Positions 1-7,562 of a DNA stretch of 35,736 nucleotides are shown piece after piece. This stretch comes from Roseomonas sp. KE2513. GTDB taxonomy: Bacteria; Pseudomonadota; Alphaproteobacteria; Acetobacterales; Acetobacteraceae. A program made the translations under genes and the position numbers. Location of the stretch: the NCBI RefSeq assembly GCF_016107305.1, contig NZ_RCVR01000044.1, positions 1 to 35,736 on the forward strand. The letters run 5' to 3'. Positions within the stretch are counted from its first letter, which is position 1; the number at the start of each line of letters is the position of its first letter. The notes beneath the pieces are model-generated. The model did no database searches and was not told the origin of the DNA. It was given only the letters and a program-made list of their open reading frames with translations.

Positions 1-974
1 AGCAGGGGCAGGAAGGGAAGGGGGAGATAAAGCGTCCGCCCCGCCAGCGTGCCCCCGCCGGGTTCCAGAACCTTCGGCCCGGAGCTGACGAAGAAGCCGC
101 CGGTCAGCCCGACCACGACGTTGTCCGGCAGCAGGGCGCCGAGGCGCGCGGCCAGGTCGTCCAGCAGGCGCCACAGGCCCGGCGCCTCCTCGCGCGAAAC
201 GGGCCGGCCCATGATCGGCAGCGGGTCGGGCGCGAAGAGGTCCACGGTGCGCCGCAGCTGGAGCACCGCCTTGCCGGCGGTCCAGAGGCTGGCGCCGATC
301 GCGAGGGCCGCGATGCCGAGCAGCTTGGCCCCGCCGGTAGAGAGGCTGTCGGCCTCCAGCAGGGCCGAGGCCTCGAAGGCCACCACCGCGACGGCGCCGA
401 TGGCCGCCAGCACGACCTGCGCCCCCATCAGCGGCGGCAGCGCGCGCCGGACGAGCGAGAAGCCGCGCACCAGCGCGTCCCGCGAGCCTCGGCCGGCCCG
501 GCCCAGCAGCAGCGCCGCCAGAAGGGCGAGAACGGACAGCCCGGCGGCGATCCCGGCGCAGGCCATGACGACGGGCGGCAGGTAGCGCCGCAGGCGGGAG
601 AGCGTGAGCGCGCTCTCGGCATCGTCCAGCGCCTCCCGCGCCTGGGCGATGGCGAGAGGGCCGACATAGGTGTGGCCGTTGCGGCGGAACTGCGCGCCGA
701 AGTCGGGGCGGCCGTCGCCGGGGCTCTGGCGGGCTTCCAGCACCGCCACGACCTTGGCCGCACGCGCGCGCTGCAGGGCCATGTCCTCCTCGTCGGACGC
801 GGCGCGCTGGCCCTCCCACACGCCCAGGGCAAGGAAGGCGAGCGGCAGCAGCACGGTGATGGCCAGAAGACGGAGCGTGGCGCGGCCGCGCCGGGGTGCC
901 TCGGAAATCAGCAGGGTCCTCCGCTCCAGCCGGGTCCTGCACGGAGCCCTGGGAGGGTAGGATGGTCGTTCCAC
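1..974 (-). CDS. M48-like membrane metalloprotease, N-terminal part (runs off window)
   Basis: An open minus-strand frame of about 324 residues continues past base 1. The N-terminus has a basic stretch, then a membrane segment (LLAITVLLPLAFLALGVW) and further hydrophobic segments (VMACAGIAAGLSVLALLAALL; MGAQVVLAAIGAVAVVAFEA). The visible C-terminal part reads GLWRLLDDLAARLGALLPD, then VVVGLTGGFFV, then a GRTLYLPLPFL stretch. This arrangement matches the segment preceding the HExxH domain in multi-pass M48 (HtpX-like) peptidases. The zinc motif itself would lie outside the window, so the family call rests on this segment alone. The start is uncertain: I used a GTG at 974, which has no clear Shine-Dalgarno sequence, and a start nearer the first membrane segment is possible. 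The gene is divergent from the small secreted protein at 1033. Confidence 0.6.
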   Translation of the reverse strand, partial: MERPSYPPRAPCRTRLERRTLLISEAPRRGRATLRLLAITVLLPLAFLALGVWEGQRAASDEEDMALQRARAAKVVAVLEARQSPGDGRPDFGAQFRRNGHTYVGPLAIAQAREALDDAESALTLSRLRRYLPPVVMACAGIAAGLSVLALLAALLLGRAGRGSRDALVRGFSLVRRALPPLMGAQVVLAAIGAVAVVAFEASALLEADSLSTGGAKLLGIAALAIGASLWTAGKAVLQLRRTVDLFAPDPLPIMGRPVSREEAPGLWRLLDDLAARLGALLPDNVVVGLTGGFFVSSGPKVLEPGGGTLAGRTLYLPLPFLPL

Positions 975-996
975 CCTGGGAACCGGGGCACCTGGC

Positions 997-1025
997 TTGA
1001 CCAAGCGGACGTGATCGGGACGATC
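997..1025 (+). promoter_or_regulatory. possible promoter for the small secreted protein
   Basis: A TTGACC hexamer at 997-1002 is followed after 17 bases by a poor -10 (ACGATC at 1020-1025). If used, transcription would begin almost at the ATG at 1033, giving a nearly leaderless message. The -10 match is weak, so this is only a candidate. Confidence 0.2.
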
Positions 1026-1032
1026 CTTTTTC

Positions 1033-1314
1033 ATGCAATCGGCAACAATTGTTCTGGCCGTCCTTCTCACCTTGGGTCCGGCGCTGGCGGCAGACTTGCC
1101 GCGGGAGGTAGCGGCCTTCGTCGCCCGACGTGACCGCTGCGATCATTTCCGCGGCGAGGACCCGGCTGATCCGGTGCGATCCGCGCAGATCGCCCGCGCG
1201 CTGGAGGTGAACTGCCGGGGCACGGATGCTGAGCTGGCCAGGCTCAAGCGCCGGCACGGGGGCGATCCTGCCATCCGCGCCCGGCTCGGGAGGTATGATC
1301 CTCAGGTGGAGTGA
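1033..1314 (+). CDS. small secreted hypothetical protein
   Basis: The 93-residue product has a clear Sec signal peptide: a short N-terminus, a hydrophobic core (ATIVLAVLLTLGPALA) and a probable cleavage after ALA at about residue 19. The mature part is charged, with RRDRCDHFRGEDP followed by a second cysteine in NCRGTDAEL. The two cysteines could form a disulfide in the periplasm. It ends with a basic segment (LARLKRRHGGDPAIRARLG). Small proteobacterial proteins with an RDxCDHFRGE motif are common, but I know of no assigned function. It stands alone between two minus-strand genes. The start is the only ATG that places the signal peptide at the N-terminus. Confidence 0.7.
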   Translation: MQSATIVLAVLLTLGPALAADLPREVAAFVARRDRCDHFRGEDPADPVRSAQIARALEVNCRGTDAELARLKRRHGGDPAIRARLGRYDPQVE

Positions 1315-1416
1315 CGCCGCGCGCCTGCCGCGGCCGCGCTGGTCCGACCCACCAGGATACCAGGGCTGAGGCCGGTCCTGGACCTGCCGGCGACAGAAGC
1401 TCGAGAGGGCGGCACT

Positions 1417-3027
1417 TCAGCCGCCGCGGCCGTCCTGGTCGCACCCGACCGAACATGGCTGTCGGGTGGCTGGCAACACGACGCGGAAGGCGGCCCCCCG
1501 CTGCCCGTCGAAGGGGCCGGGCGGCGCGAGTTCTAGCGTCCCGCCCGCGCCCGCTACCAGGGATCGCGCGATGGCCAGTCCCAAACCCGTCCCGCCGCGC
1601 TCCCGCGCCGTCGTGAAGAAGGGATCGAAGGCGCGCGCCGCGTTCGCGGCCGAAAGGCCGGGGCCGTTGTCGGCCACCAGCATCACGGCCCGGTCTGCCT
1701 CCCGCGCGATCCGGATGCTGACCGCGCTGCCCGGCCCCACATGGGCCAGGGTGTTGCCCAGCAGGCTGTCCAGCACCGTCGCCACGGCCTCGGGCGCGGC
1801 GGCCGCCTCCGCCTCGCCCTCCACCGAGACGTGCAGCGCGGGCGTGCGCCGCGCCGCCGCCTCGGCCAGGGGACGGAGCATGGCCCGCCCGCCCCCCGCG
1901 GCCATGTCCGCGCGCGCGAGGTCGAGCAGTCCGCGCACCAGCCGGTCCAGCCGCGCCACCCCCTCCTCGATGGTCGCGGCAAAGCGCGCCCGTTCCCTGG
2001 CCGACATGGACTCGCCGTGCTCGGACAGCAGTTCAGCCGCGCCGCGCATAGCGGCAAGGGGCGTTTTGAACTCGTGGCTGACATGGGCGGCGAGCCCTCG
2101 CACGTAGGTGGCCCGGCCCTCCAGCGTCGCCGTCATGCGGGAGATGGCGTCCGACAGTTCCGCGGCCTCGCGCACGGCGCTGCCGGGAACAGGGGGCAGC
2201 CGGGCCGTGCCGCCGCCGGCCACCTGCCGCGCGGCCCGCACCACCGCGTCGAGCGGCCGGGTGATGAGGCGTGACGCCAGCGCCGCGAGCGCCGCCACGA
2301 GCAGCAGCAGCAGAAGCCCGACCGCCGCGATCTCCGGCACCTTCCCCGTGATGGTCTGCATGACCGTGGCGGGGGTGCGGGAGAGCAGCACGATCGTGTC
2401 CACCCGCTCCCCATCCAGCACGGGCATGGCGAGGTGCACGCGAAGCCCCGCGGTCCGGCTGATGCCGTTCGGCACGTCGGTGGCGATCTTCTCCCGCCGG
2501 CGCAGCACGGCCGACGGAGTTCCGCCGCGCGCCGCCTCCACCTCCTCCAGCCCTGCCAGCGACAGGCCGGTATCGGTGCCGGTGGAGGCGACCACGACGC
2601 CCTGGGGATCGAGCAGGCGCAGCGCGGCGAGCGTCACCGCCTGGGTGTCGCGCAGCACGGGCAGGAGTCGCGCCGCGGCCGCGGCGACCTCGGGCACCGG
2701 GGCCGGGCCGGGGCGCGGATCGGGCGCCAGGGGCAGGACAGGGTCGTGCGCGAGATCCAGCCCCCGGCGGCGCGCCGTCTCCAGCGCGCGGGAGGTGAGG
2801 CCGTTGGCGAGGCTCTCCCCGGCGATGCCGCGGGCGGCGCGCCAGGTGCCGGCGAGCACCGCGGCCTGCGCGCGCAGCTCCGCCTCGGTCTGGCGCACCA
2901 GGGCGCTCTCGTAGAGGCGCAGGGCCCAGAAGCCGGTCAGTGGCAGCGCGAGCACGACGACGTTGCTCAGCAGCAGCAGCGTCCGCAGGCGGGGCCGTCG
3001 TAGAAGCGGCGCCGTCAGTCGCACCAT
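1417..3027 (-). CDS. creC: CreC-type sensor histidine kinase
   Basis: This 536-residue inner-membrane kinase has a first membrane segment at about residues 14-36 and a periplasmic sensing region to about 250. A second membrane segment (VGLLLLLLVAALAALA) leads into a HAMP region. The HisKA box is AAHVSHEFKTPLAAM, with the phospho-accepting His near residue 318. The ATPase domain carries an N-box (LLGNTLAHVG), G1 (DNGPGLS) and F/G2 boxes (FDPFFTTARERGGTGLGLA). The ATG shares one base with the stop of the upstream response regulator (TGATG), so the two are translationally coupled. The Cre assignment comes mainly from the adjoining creD. By analogy with E. coli CreBC it would respond to metabolic or envelope state. 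The signal is not readable from the sequence. Confidence 0.85.
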   Translation of the reverse strand: MVRLTAPLLRRPRLRTLLLLSNVVVLALPLTGFWALRLYESALVRQTEAELRAQAAVLAGTWRAARGIAGESLANGLTSRALETARRRGLDLAHDPVLPLAPDPRPGPAPVPEVAAAAARLLPVLRDTQAVTLAALRLLDPQGVVVASTGTDTGLSLAGLEEVEAARGGTPSAVLRRREKIATDVPNGISRTAGLRVHLAMPVLDGERVDTIVLLSRTPATVMQTITGKVPEIAAVGLLLLLLVAALAALASRLITRPLDAVVRAARQVAGGGTARLPPVPGSAVREAAELSDAISRMTATLEGRATYVRGLAAHVSHEFKTPLAAMRGAAELLSEHGESMSARERARFAATIEEGVARLDRLVRGLLDLARADMAAGGGRAMLRPLAEAAARRTPALHVSVEGEAEAAAAPEAVATVLDSLLGNTLAHVGPGSAVSIRIAREADRAVMLVADNGPGLSAANAARAFDPFFTTARERGGTGLGLAIARSLVAGAGGTLELAPPGPFDGQRGAAFRVVLPATRQPCSVGCDQDGRGG

Positions 3028-3740
3028 CAATCGCAGGGGCCCAGCCGGTATCCGAAGCCGGGCAGCGTTTCCACCGGCGCGGCGCCAAGGGTGACGAACT
3101 TGGCGCGCAGGCGGCGGACATGGCTGTCGATGGTGCGGTCGGAGACGACGCGCTCGACCGTGTAGGCGCCGTCCATGAGCGCGTCCCGGTTCAGCACGCG
3201 GCCGGGGCGGCGCAGGAGGGTGCGGAGAAGGCCGAACTCGGTGGCGGTCAGGGTCACTTCCCGCCCGTCCCAGGTCACACGGGCCGTGCCGGGGTCGAGC
3301 GAGAGGCGGCCGTGCCGCATCACCTCGTCCGCCGGGGCGGGCGGGGCCGGCTGGACAGGGGGCACGGGCGCCCCCCGACGCAGCACGGCGCGGACCCGCG
3401 CCACCAGCTCGCGCGGGGAGAAGGGCTTGGTCAGGTAGTCGTCGCCGCCGATCTCCAGCCCCACGATCCGGTCCACCTCGTCGTCGCGGGAGGAGAGGAA
3501 CAGCACGGGGATGGCGGCCGCCGCGCCACCGGAGGCGCGGAGCGCGCGGCACATCTCGGTGCCGTCCATCTCCGGCAGCATTACGTCCAGCACGACGAGG
3601 TCCGGCGATGCCTCGCGCGCCGCGGCCAGGCCGGCGGCGCCGTCCGCCGCCTCCAGCGTGTCGAAGCCAGCGCGGGAGAGGGCGAAGCGGACCACCTCGC
3701 GGATCGCCGGGTCGTCGTCCACGATGAGCACGCGCGGCAT
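3027..3740 (-). CDS. creB: CreB-type OmpR-family response regulator
   Basis: This 237-residue regulator has an N-terminal receiver domain (residues 1-120) with the acidic DDD cluster near residues 8-10, the phosphorylation site D52 in VVLDVMLPEMDG and the conserved K105 in YLTKPFSP. After a Pro/Ala-rich linker (about 121-138) comes an OmpR-type winged helix containing EFGLLRTLLRRPGRVLNRD, DRTIDSHVRRLRAK and the terminal FGYRLG. It is the first gene of the creB-creC pair and is divergent from creD. In E. coli CreB binds a TTCAC direct repeat upstream of its targets, including creD. A similar repeat lies in the intergenic region here. Assignment to CreB rather than a generic OmpR regulator depends on the creC/creD context. 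Confidence 0.85.
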   Translation of the reverse strand: MPRVLIVDDDPAIREVVRFALSRAGFDTLEAADGAAGLAAAREASPDLVVLDVMLPEMDGTEMCRALRASGGAAAAIPVLFLSSRDDEVDRIVGLEIGGDDYLTKPFSPRELVARVRAVLRRGAPVPPVQPAPPAPADEVMRHGRLSLDPGTARVTWDGREVTLTATEFGLLRTLLRRPGRVLNRDALMDGAYTVERVVSDRTIDSHVRRLRAKFVTLGAAPVETLPGFGYRLGPCD

Positions 3741-3764
3741 GGGCCTCTCCTAGGTGGACCGGCC

Positions 3765-3791
3765 TGCACCGGATTTGCACGCGCCCGGCAC
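3765..3791. promoter_or_regulatory. candidate CreB box: three pentamers at 11-bp spacing
   Basis: TGCAC at 3765-3769, TGCAC at 3776-3780 and GGCAC at 3787-3791 are each separated by exactly 6 bases. This reproduces the architecture of the E. coli cre tag (TTCAC-N6-TTCAC), with a possible third half-site. The site lies in the 98-bp region between divergent creB and creD, 26 bp from creB and about 48 bp from creD. It could serve both autoregulation and creD activation. That it binds CreB is inference. Confidence 0.5.
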
Positions 3792-3838
3792 CGGCTTTCC
3801 CCGCCCGCGCCATCTGCCCGGCACGGGGGACCGCGAGG

Positions 3839-5212
3839 ATGACGGCCTCAACCAGGAAGGCCAAGCCCGTGAGCGACATCCCCGCCTCCACGCCCCAACC
3901 CGATTCCCGCCGACCGTTCCGTCTCGGACGCGCGGGCAAGCTCGCGCTCGTGGGCGGCCTGCTTCTCCTCATGCTCGTGCCGCACATGATGATCGAGGCG
4001 GTGATCGAGGAGCGCGAATCCTACCAGGAGCAGGTGCGCGAGGGCATCGCACGGAGTTGGGGCCCCGCTCAGTCGGTGCTGGGTCCCCTTCTGGTGGTGC
4101 CGACCCGCGCCCCCGCGCAGCGCGCGGCTTATGAGACCGGCCCGCTGCGCTGGGAGCGCGGGGCCGTGGCGGTGCTGCCCGCGCAGCTGCGAGCGGAGGC
4201 GAAGCTGGCCCCGGAGCGCCGTCGCCGTGGCCTGTTCGAGGCTGTCATCTACGAGGCGGAAGTTGACCTCACCGCACGCCTCGCCGTCCCGGTGATCAAT
4301 CCCGAGCCAGGGACGGAGCTGCTGTGGCAGGAGGCATTCCTCGTCACCGGCGCGTCCGACCTGCGGTCCGCCGCGGCGGGAGCGCGGCTCTCGATGGATG
4401 GGCGGGAGCTGACCTCCCGAGATGTCCCGGATGCCGGCTGCGTCGGGATGGACCTGACCCGCTGGGATCTGGGCCTGGAGGGGCCGCCCGAGCCCGGCCG
4501 CGGCCTCGCCCTGGCCGGAGCGCTGACCCTGCGCGGCACTTCCCGCTTCGGTCTGCTGCCGCTGGCGCGCCGGACGGAGCTGGCGGTCGCGGCGCCCTGG
4601 CCGACGCCGAGCTTCACCGGCGCCGGCTTGCCCGTTCGCTCCGACGTGACCGCGTCCGGTTTCACGGCGGAGTGGAGGGAGGGCACGGGCCAGCCGCTCG
4701 TGCGCCATCTCGGCGCCGGCTGGTGCAGCCAGCTCGCCGATGACGGCACGCAGGTCGGCGTGGACCTGCTGGAGGCCGTGCCGACCTACCGCATGGTCAC
4801 GCGCGCCTCGAAATACGCGGCGATGTTCCTCGCGCTTGCTTTCCTCACCTACGTGCTGTTCGAACTGATGGCGGGGGTGCGGATCCATCTCGTGCAGTAC
4901 GGGCTGCTCGGCCTGTCGGTCGTGCTCTTCCCGCTGCTGCTGCTGGCCTTCGGCGAGCCGCTGGGCTTCGCGGTCGCCTATGTGATCAGCACGGCGGCGG
5001 TGGTGGGGCAGGCCTCCGCCTATACGGCGGCGGTGACCCGGCGGGCGGGGCTGGCCGGGCTCTTCGCCGGGGTGCTCGGCGGGCTGTTCGGCTTCCTCTA
5101 CATCGTGCTGAGCCTTGAGGCCTATGCGTTGCTGGCCGGGAGCGTCGCGCTCTTCGCCGCGCTCTCGGTAGTGATGGCGGTCACCCGCCGCGTGGACTGG
5201 TCAGAGACGTGA
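3839..5212 (+). CDS. creD: CreD family inner-membrane protein
   Basis: The 457-residue product is close in length to E. coli CreD (about 450). It has a basic N-terminus, one membrane segment at about residues 35-55 (LALVGGLLLLMLVPHMMI) and a large periplasmic domain with the family-typical start IEERESYQEQVREGIARSWG and LGPLLVVP. A cluster of membrane segments fills about residues 320-445. In E. coli creD is the strongest CreBC target and its overexpression confers colicin E2 tolerance. Its biochemical activity is unknown. The ATG at 3839 follows a GAGG directly, and a later GTG in the leader is possible. It lies divergent to creB and carries a strong hairpin after the stop. Confidence 0.9.
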   Translation: MTASTRKAKPVSDIPASTPQPDSRRPFRLGRAGKLALVGGLLLLMLVPHMMIEAVIEERESYQEQVREGIARSWGPAQSVLGPLLVVPTRAPAQRAAYETGPLRWERGAVAVLPAQLRAEAKLAPERRRRGLFEAVIYEAEVDLTARLAVPVINPEPGTELLWQEAFLVTGASDLRSAAAGARLSMDGRELTSRDVPDAGCVGMDLTRWDLGLEGPPEPGRGLALAGALTLRGTSRFGLLPLARRTELAVAAPWPTPSFTGAGLPVRSDVTASGFTAEWREGTGQPLVRHLGAGWCSQLADDGTQVGVDLLEAVPTYRMVTRASKYAAMFLALAFLTYVLFELMAGVRIHLVQYGLLGLSVVLFPLLLLAFGEPLGFAVAYVISTAAVVGQASAYTAAVTRRAGLAGLFAGVLGGLFGFLYIVLSLEAYALLAGSVALFAALSVVMAVTRRVDWSET

Positions 5213-5227
5213 TGGCCCGCTTCCCGG

Positions 5228-5787
5228 GTGGTCCTGATCGGCCGGGGTGAACCCCGGCCGTGCCTGGCCATTCGGGCCTTCGCTCAGCCCCAAGCCCAGT
5301 CCTTGCCGATGACGAATGAGGTGAGCGGCCTCGCGGTCCTGCCGCCGTCCGGCTATGCGGTGCCGCCGATAGCGCCGAACCGCACAAAGACCGCGCGCTT
5401 CAAGGTGAAGAAGCCCGACGATCGCGATACCGGCTGCTAGGTGGCCTTCCCTCCGGCGCCGCAGAACAGCCGCTTCTCCCAGCCCGAACTCGACCGGGTC
5501 ATGCGAGGCAAGGAGTGGCAGGAGACGGCAAGGACGGCCATTGGCGGCCTTTACGACGTGCGGGAGACCGCGGCGATCGATGGGAAGGCCCGCGCTGCCT
5601 TCGTCATGGTCGGTGATTTCCAGGATCGGCCCGGCTTGCCGCCGCGGGCGCGGCAGGTCCGCACCCTTTTCGTGATTCAGGAGACGCCGCGCGGCCGTAC
5701 CTCGACCGTCTGCGCGGGGAGCGGGAGTACTTCGAGACGCGGCCGGCGGAGTTCACGGAGATCGCTACCACTGCGGGGGCGCCCTGA
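5228..5787 (+). pseudogene. decayed gene for a secreted hypothetical protein
   Basis: Three stretches read together as one protein. The first is AFAQPQAQSLPMTNEVSGL, which looks like the end of a signal peptide and the mature start, running on to KKPDDRDTGC. An in-frame TAG at 5438-5440 interrupts the frame, which then continues VAFPPAPQNSRFSQPELDRV to VIQETPRGRTSTVCAG. Near 5722 a one-base shift in a GGGG run is needed to reach EREYFETRPAEFTEIATT and the stop at 5785-5787. The residues before AFAQ are not hydrophobic, so the signal peptide also appears lost. I do not recognise the family. Sequencing error could explain one lesion but is unlikely to explain all three. Confidence 0.6.
5239..5260 (+). 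terminator. hairpin after creD
   Basis: CGGCCGGGGT and its exact complement ACCCCGGCCG are separated by GA, 27 bp after the creD stop. The stem is very stable but no T-tract follows, so it is either an imperfect intrinsic terminator or a 3'-end-protecting structure. Confidence 0.5.
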
Positions 5788-5915
5788 GCCATTTCTGCTC
5801 ACGCGCCTGTCTTTGTGCTCTTTGCCTGTAGAAGGCTCGTAAATGAAGGTGCTCTGTGCGGCGATCACCCGTCGGGACGCCGCAGCGCATCGCGTCACAC
5901 ATCCCCGTCGCATAA

Positions 5916-5941
5916 CTGCGGGACGAAGAGCCATCCCGCAG
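5916..5941 (-). terminator. hairpin downstream of the RTX gene
   Basis: CTGCGGGA (5916-5923) and TCCCGCAG (5934-5941) form a perfect 8-bp stem with a 10-base loop, 24 bp beyond the RTX stop on the minus strand. There is no strong T-run. It is a weak or factor-assisted terminator candidate. Confidence 0.4.
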
Positions 5942-5964
5942 CACGAAGTGTCGTCGTCGGACGG

Positions 5965-7170
5965 TCAACTCGTCAGGTTGAAGACGTAGTCTCCGCTCTG
6001 GCCGGAGAAGCCGTAGTAGTTTGGTCCGTTCGGGTCATCGTCGCGGCTCGGGATATGAGCATAGCCCGCGACGGCGAAGTAGTACTGACCCGTCTGCTGC
6101 GCTGTGAAGGTGAGCGTCAGGTCGGGAGGGCCCTCGTCCGGGTCGTCCCGCTCGTCATCCCAGTTGACGCCGAGGAAGTGGCCTGAGGCATCGTAGACCG
6201 AGATGTTGGTGCGCGGGTCGTTGGCCGGGTCGGTGCTGGTGAAGGCGGTGACGGTCTGGCCCGCGGTGAGAGAGACGCGCCAGATGTCCACATCGTCCGG
6301 CAGGTCGAGCGAAGCCGTGGCGGCGAAGCTGCCGTCAGCCAGGTCCGCGGTGCCGATCGTGTTGGCGCCGGTGAAGGTGGCGTCCAGGTCGGGGTTGGAG
6401 AGGGAAATGGTCTTGCCGCCATCGAAGACCAACCGCTCGACATTCACCAGGCGGTCCTTCCCGTCCTGGATGTTGTATTCGGATGTGGGCTGGCGCAGGT
6501 CCTGGACGGTAGTGACGCCCGTGCTGTTTGTGCTGATCGAGTAATCGGAAACGAGGCCGCGCAACACGACGTAATCGATGCCGCTACCGCCATCAACGGT
6601 GTCGTTGCCGCCTCCGCCCCAGATGATGTCTGTACCATCGCCGGCATAGATATTGTCGTTGCCAGCGCCACCATCGATCTCGTCATCACCGGTGCTGCCG
6701 GAGAGCTTGTCCTTACCGTCCCCGCCTGAAATTTCATCATCGCCATCACCGCCATCGACTACGTCGTCGCCGATCCAACCGTTGATATTGTCATCCCCCG
6801 CATCGCCATAGAGCTTGTCGATGCCCCCGCCGCCAAAGATGTTATCGCGGCCATCGCCGCCATGGATTTCATCACGGCCTGCGTCGAAATTGTAAATGTT
6901 CTCGCCTTCGTTGCCGCCGGACAGGAAGTCATCGCCGTCGCCGCCATAGATCTTGTCATCGCCGTAGCCGCCATAGAGGGCATCGCCACCCCCTTCGCCA
7001 TAGAGGCGGTCATTGCCCGCGCCGCCGGAGAAAAAGTCGCCGCCCCCTCCAGCATAAAGGAGGTCGTTGCCATCAAGCAGGTCGATATAGGTATAGAGAT
7101 ATTCATCGCCGCCGCGGTCAGGGCCATCGCCATAGAAAAGTTTGTCGTTTTTATTGGTGGGCGTGGGCAT
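5965..7170 (-). CDS. RTX repeat protein with C-terminal PPC-like domain, probable type I secretion substrate
   Basis: The 401-residue acidic protein contains about a dozen calcium-binding RTX nonapeptides (e.g. GGAGNDRLYGEGGGDALYGG, GGDGDDEISGGDGKDKLSG) over residues 15-195. After a spacer there is a PPC-like beta domain from about residue 265 to the end, with DDVDIWRVSLTAGQTVT, NISVYDASG and TGQYYFAVAGY. No signal peptide is present, as expected for export by a type I ABC/MFP/OMF system. No such exporter is in the window. I chose the ATG at 7170 over a longer frame because a GAGGA Shine-Dalgarno sits 6 bases upstream of it. No enzymatic domain is visible, so it may be structural or adhesive. 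Codon use includes many A/T-ending codons unlike the neighbours, which suggests different ancestry. Confidence 0.85.
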   Translation of the reverse strand: MPTPTNKNDKLFYGDGPDRGGDEYLYTYIDLLDGNDLLYAGGGGDFFSGGAGNDRLYGEGGGDALYGGYGDDKIYGGDGDDFLSGGNEGENIYNFDAGRDEIHGGDGRDNIFGGGGIDKLYGDAGDDNINGWIGDDVVDGGDGDDEISGGDGKDKLSGSTGDDEIDGGAGNDNIYAGDGTDIIWGGGGNDTVDGGSGIDYVVLRGLVSDYSISTNSTGVTTVQDLRQPTSEYNIQDGKDRLVNVERLVFDGGKTISLSNPDLDATFTGANTIGTADLADGSFAATASLDLPDDVDIWRVSLTAGQTVTAFTSTDPANDPRTNISVYDASGHFLGVNWDDERDDPDEGPPDLTLTFTAQQTGQYYFAVAGYAHIPSRDDDPNGPNYYGFSGQSGDYVFNLTS

Positions 7171-7267
7171 GGGTTTCCTCGTGTTTTTATTGTTTCGTTT
7201 GCGGGGTTTCGCCTCGCCTGCTTGGGTAAGCTGAGCATGCGGCAAACATCGGCGTTGCTCCGCTGCT

Positions 7268-7322
7268 TTATTTTCAGTAAAAATAATCTCTCGCGCAAAT
7301 CACCCCAATGTGTGTGATTATA
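7268..7322 (-). promoter_or_regulatory. putative -10 and palindromes in the leader of the RTX gene
   Basis: The 7171-7562 gap between the two exported-protein genes is AT-rich in its RTX-proximal half. On the minus strand there is a consensus TATAAT at 7322-7317 with no recognisable -35 at 17-bp spacing. It overlaps an inverted repeat AATCAC-N10-GTGATT (7298-7319) that could be an operator. Farther down the leader is a perfect TTATTTT-N5-AAAATAA palindrome (7268-7286). The start would leave a leader of about 140 bases. Nothing gene-like is seen in the rest of the gap. Confidence 0.4.
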
Positions 7323-7562
7323 AAGGATTGGTGGGCGCTCCCAGCGAGGCGCGTCCCTGTCACCCCGCGCGCTGCCTTGGTTGAAATGCTGGGCGTAGAG
7401 ATGCTCGATCCGCTCCGCTTTGGGTATCGGGCGGCCGGATGATGCGCGAGGCATTGCGGCTTTGGTGGGGATCCTGGCGCTTCCGCCTGGCCGGCGCGGC
7501 TGGCCGCGGTTCCGCCGAAGGGCTCGGGTCTGCGCGGCAGGTTGGGGCCGCCGCGAACCGCC

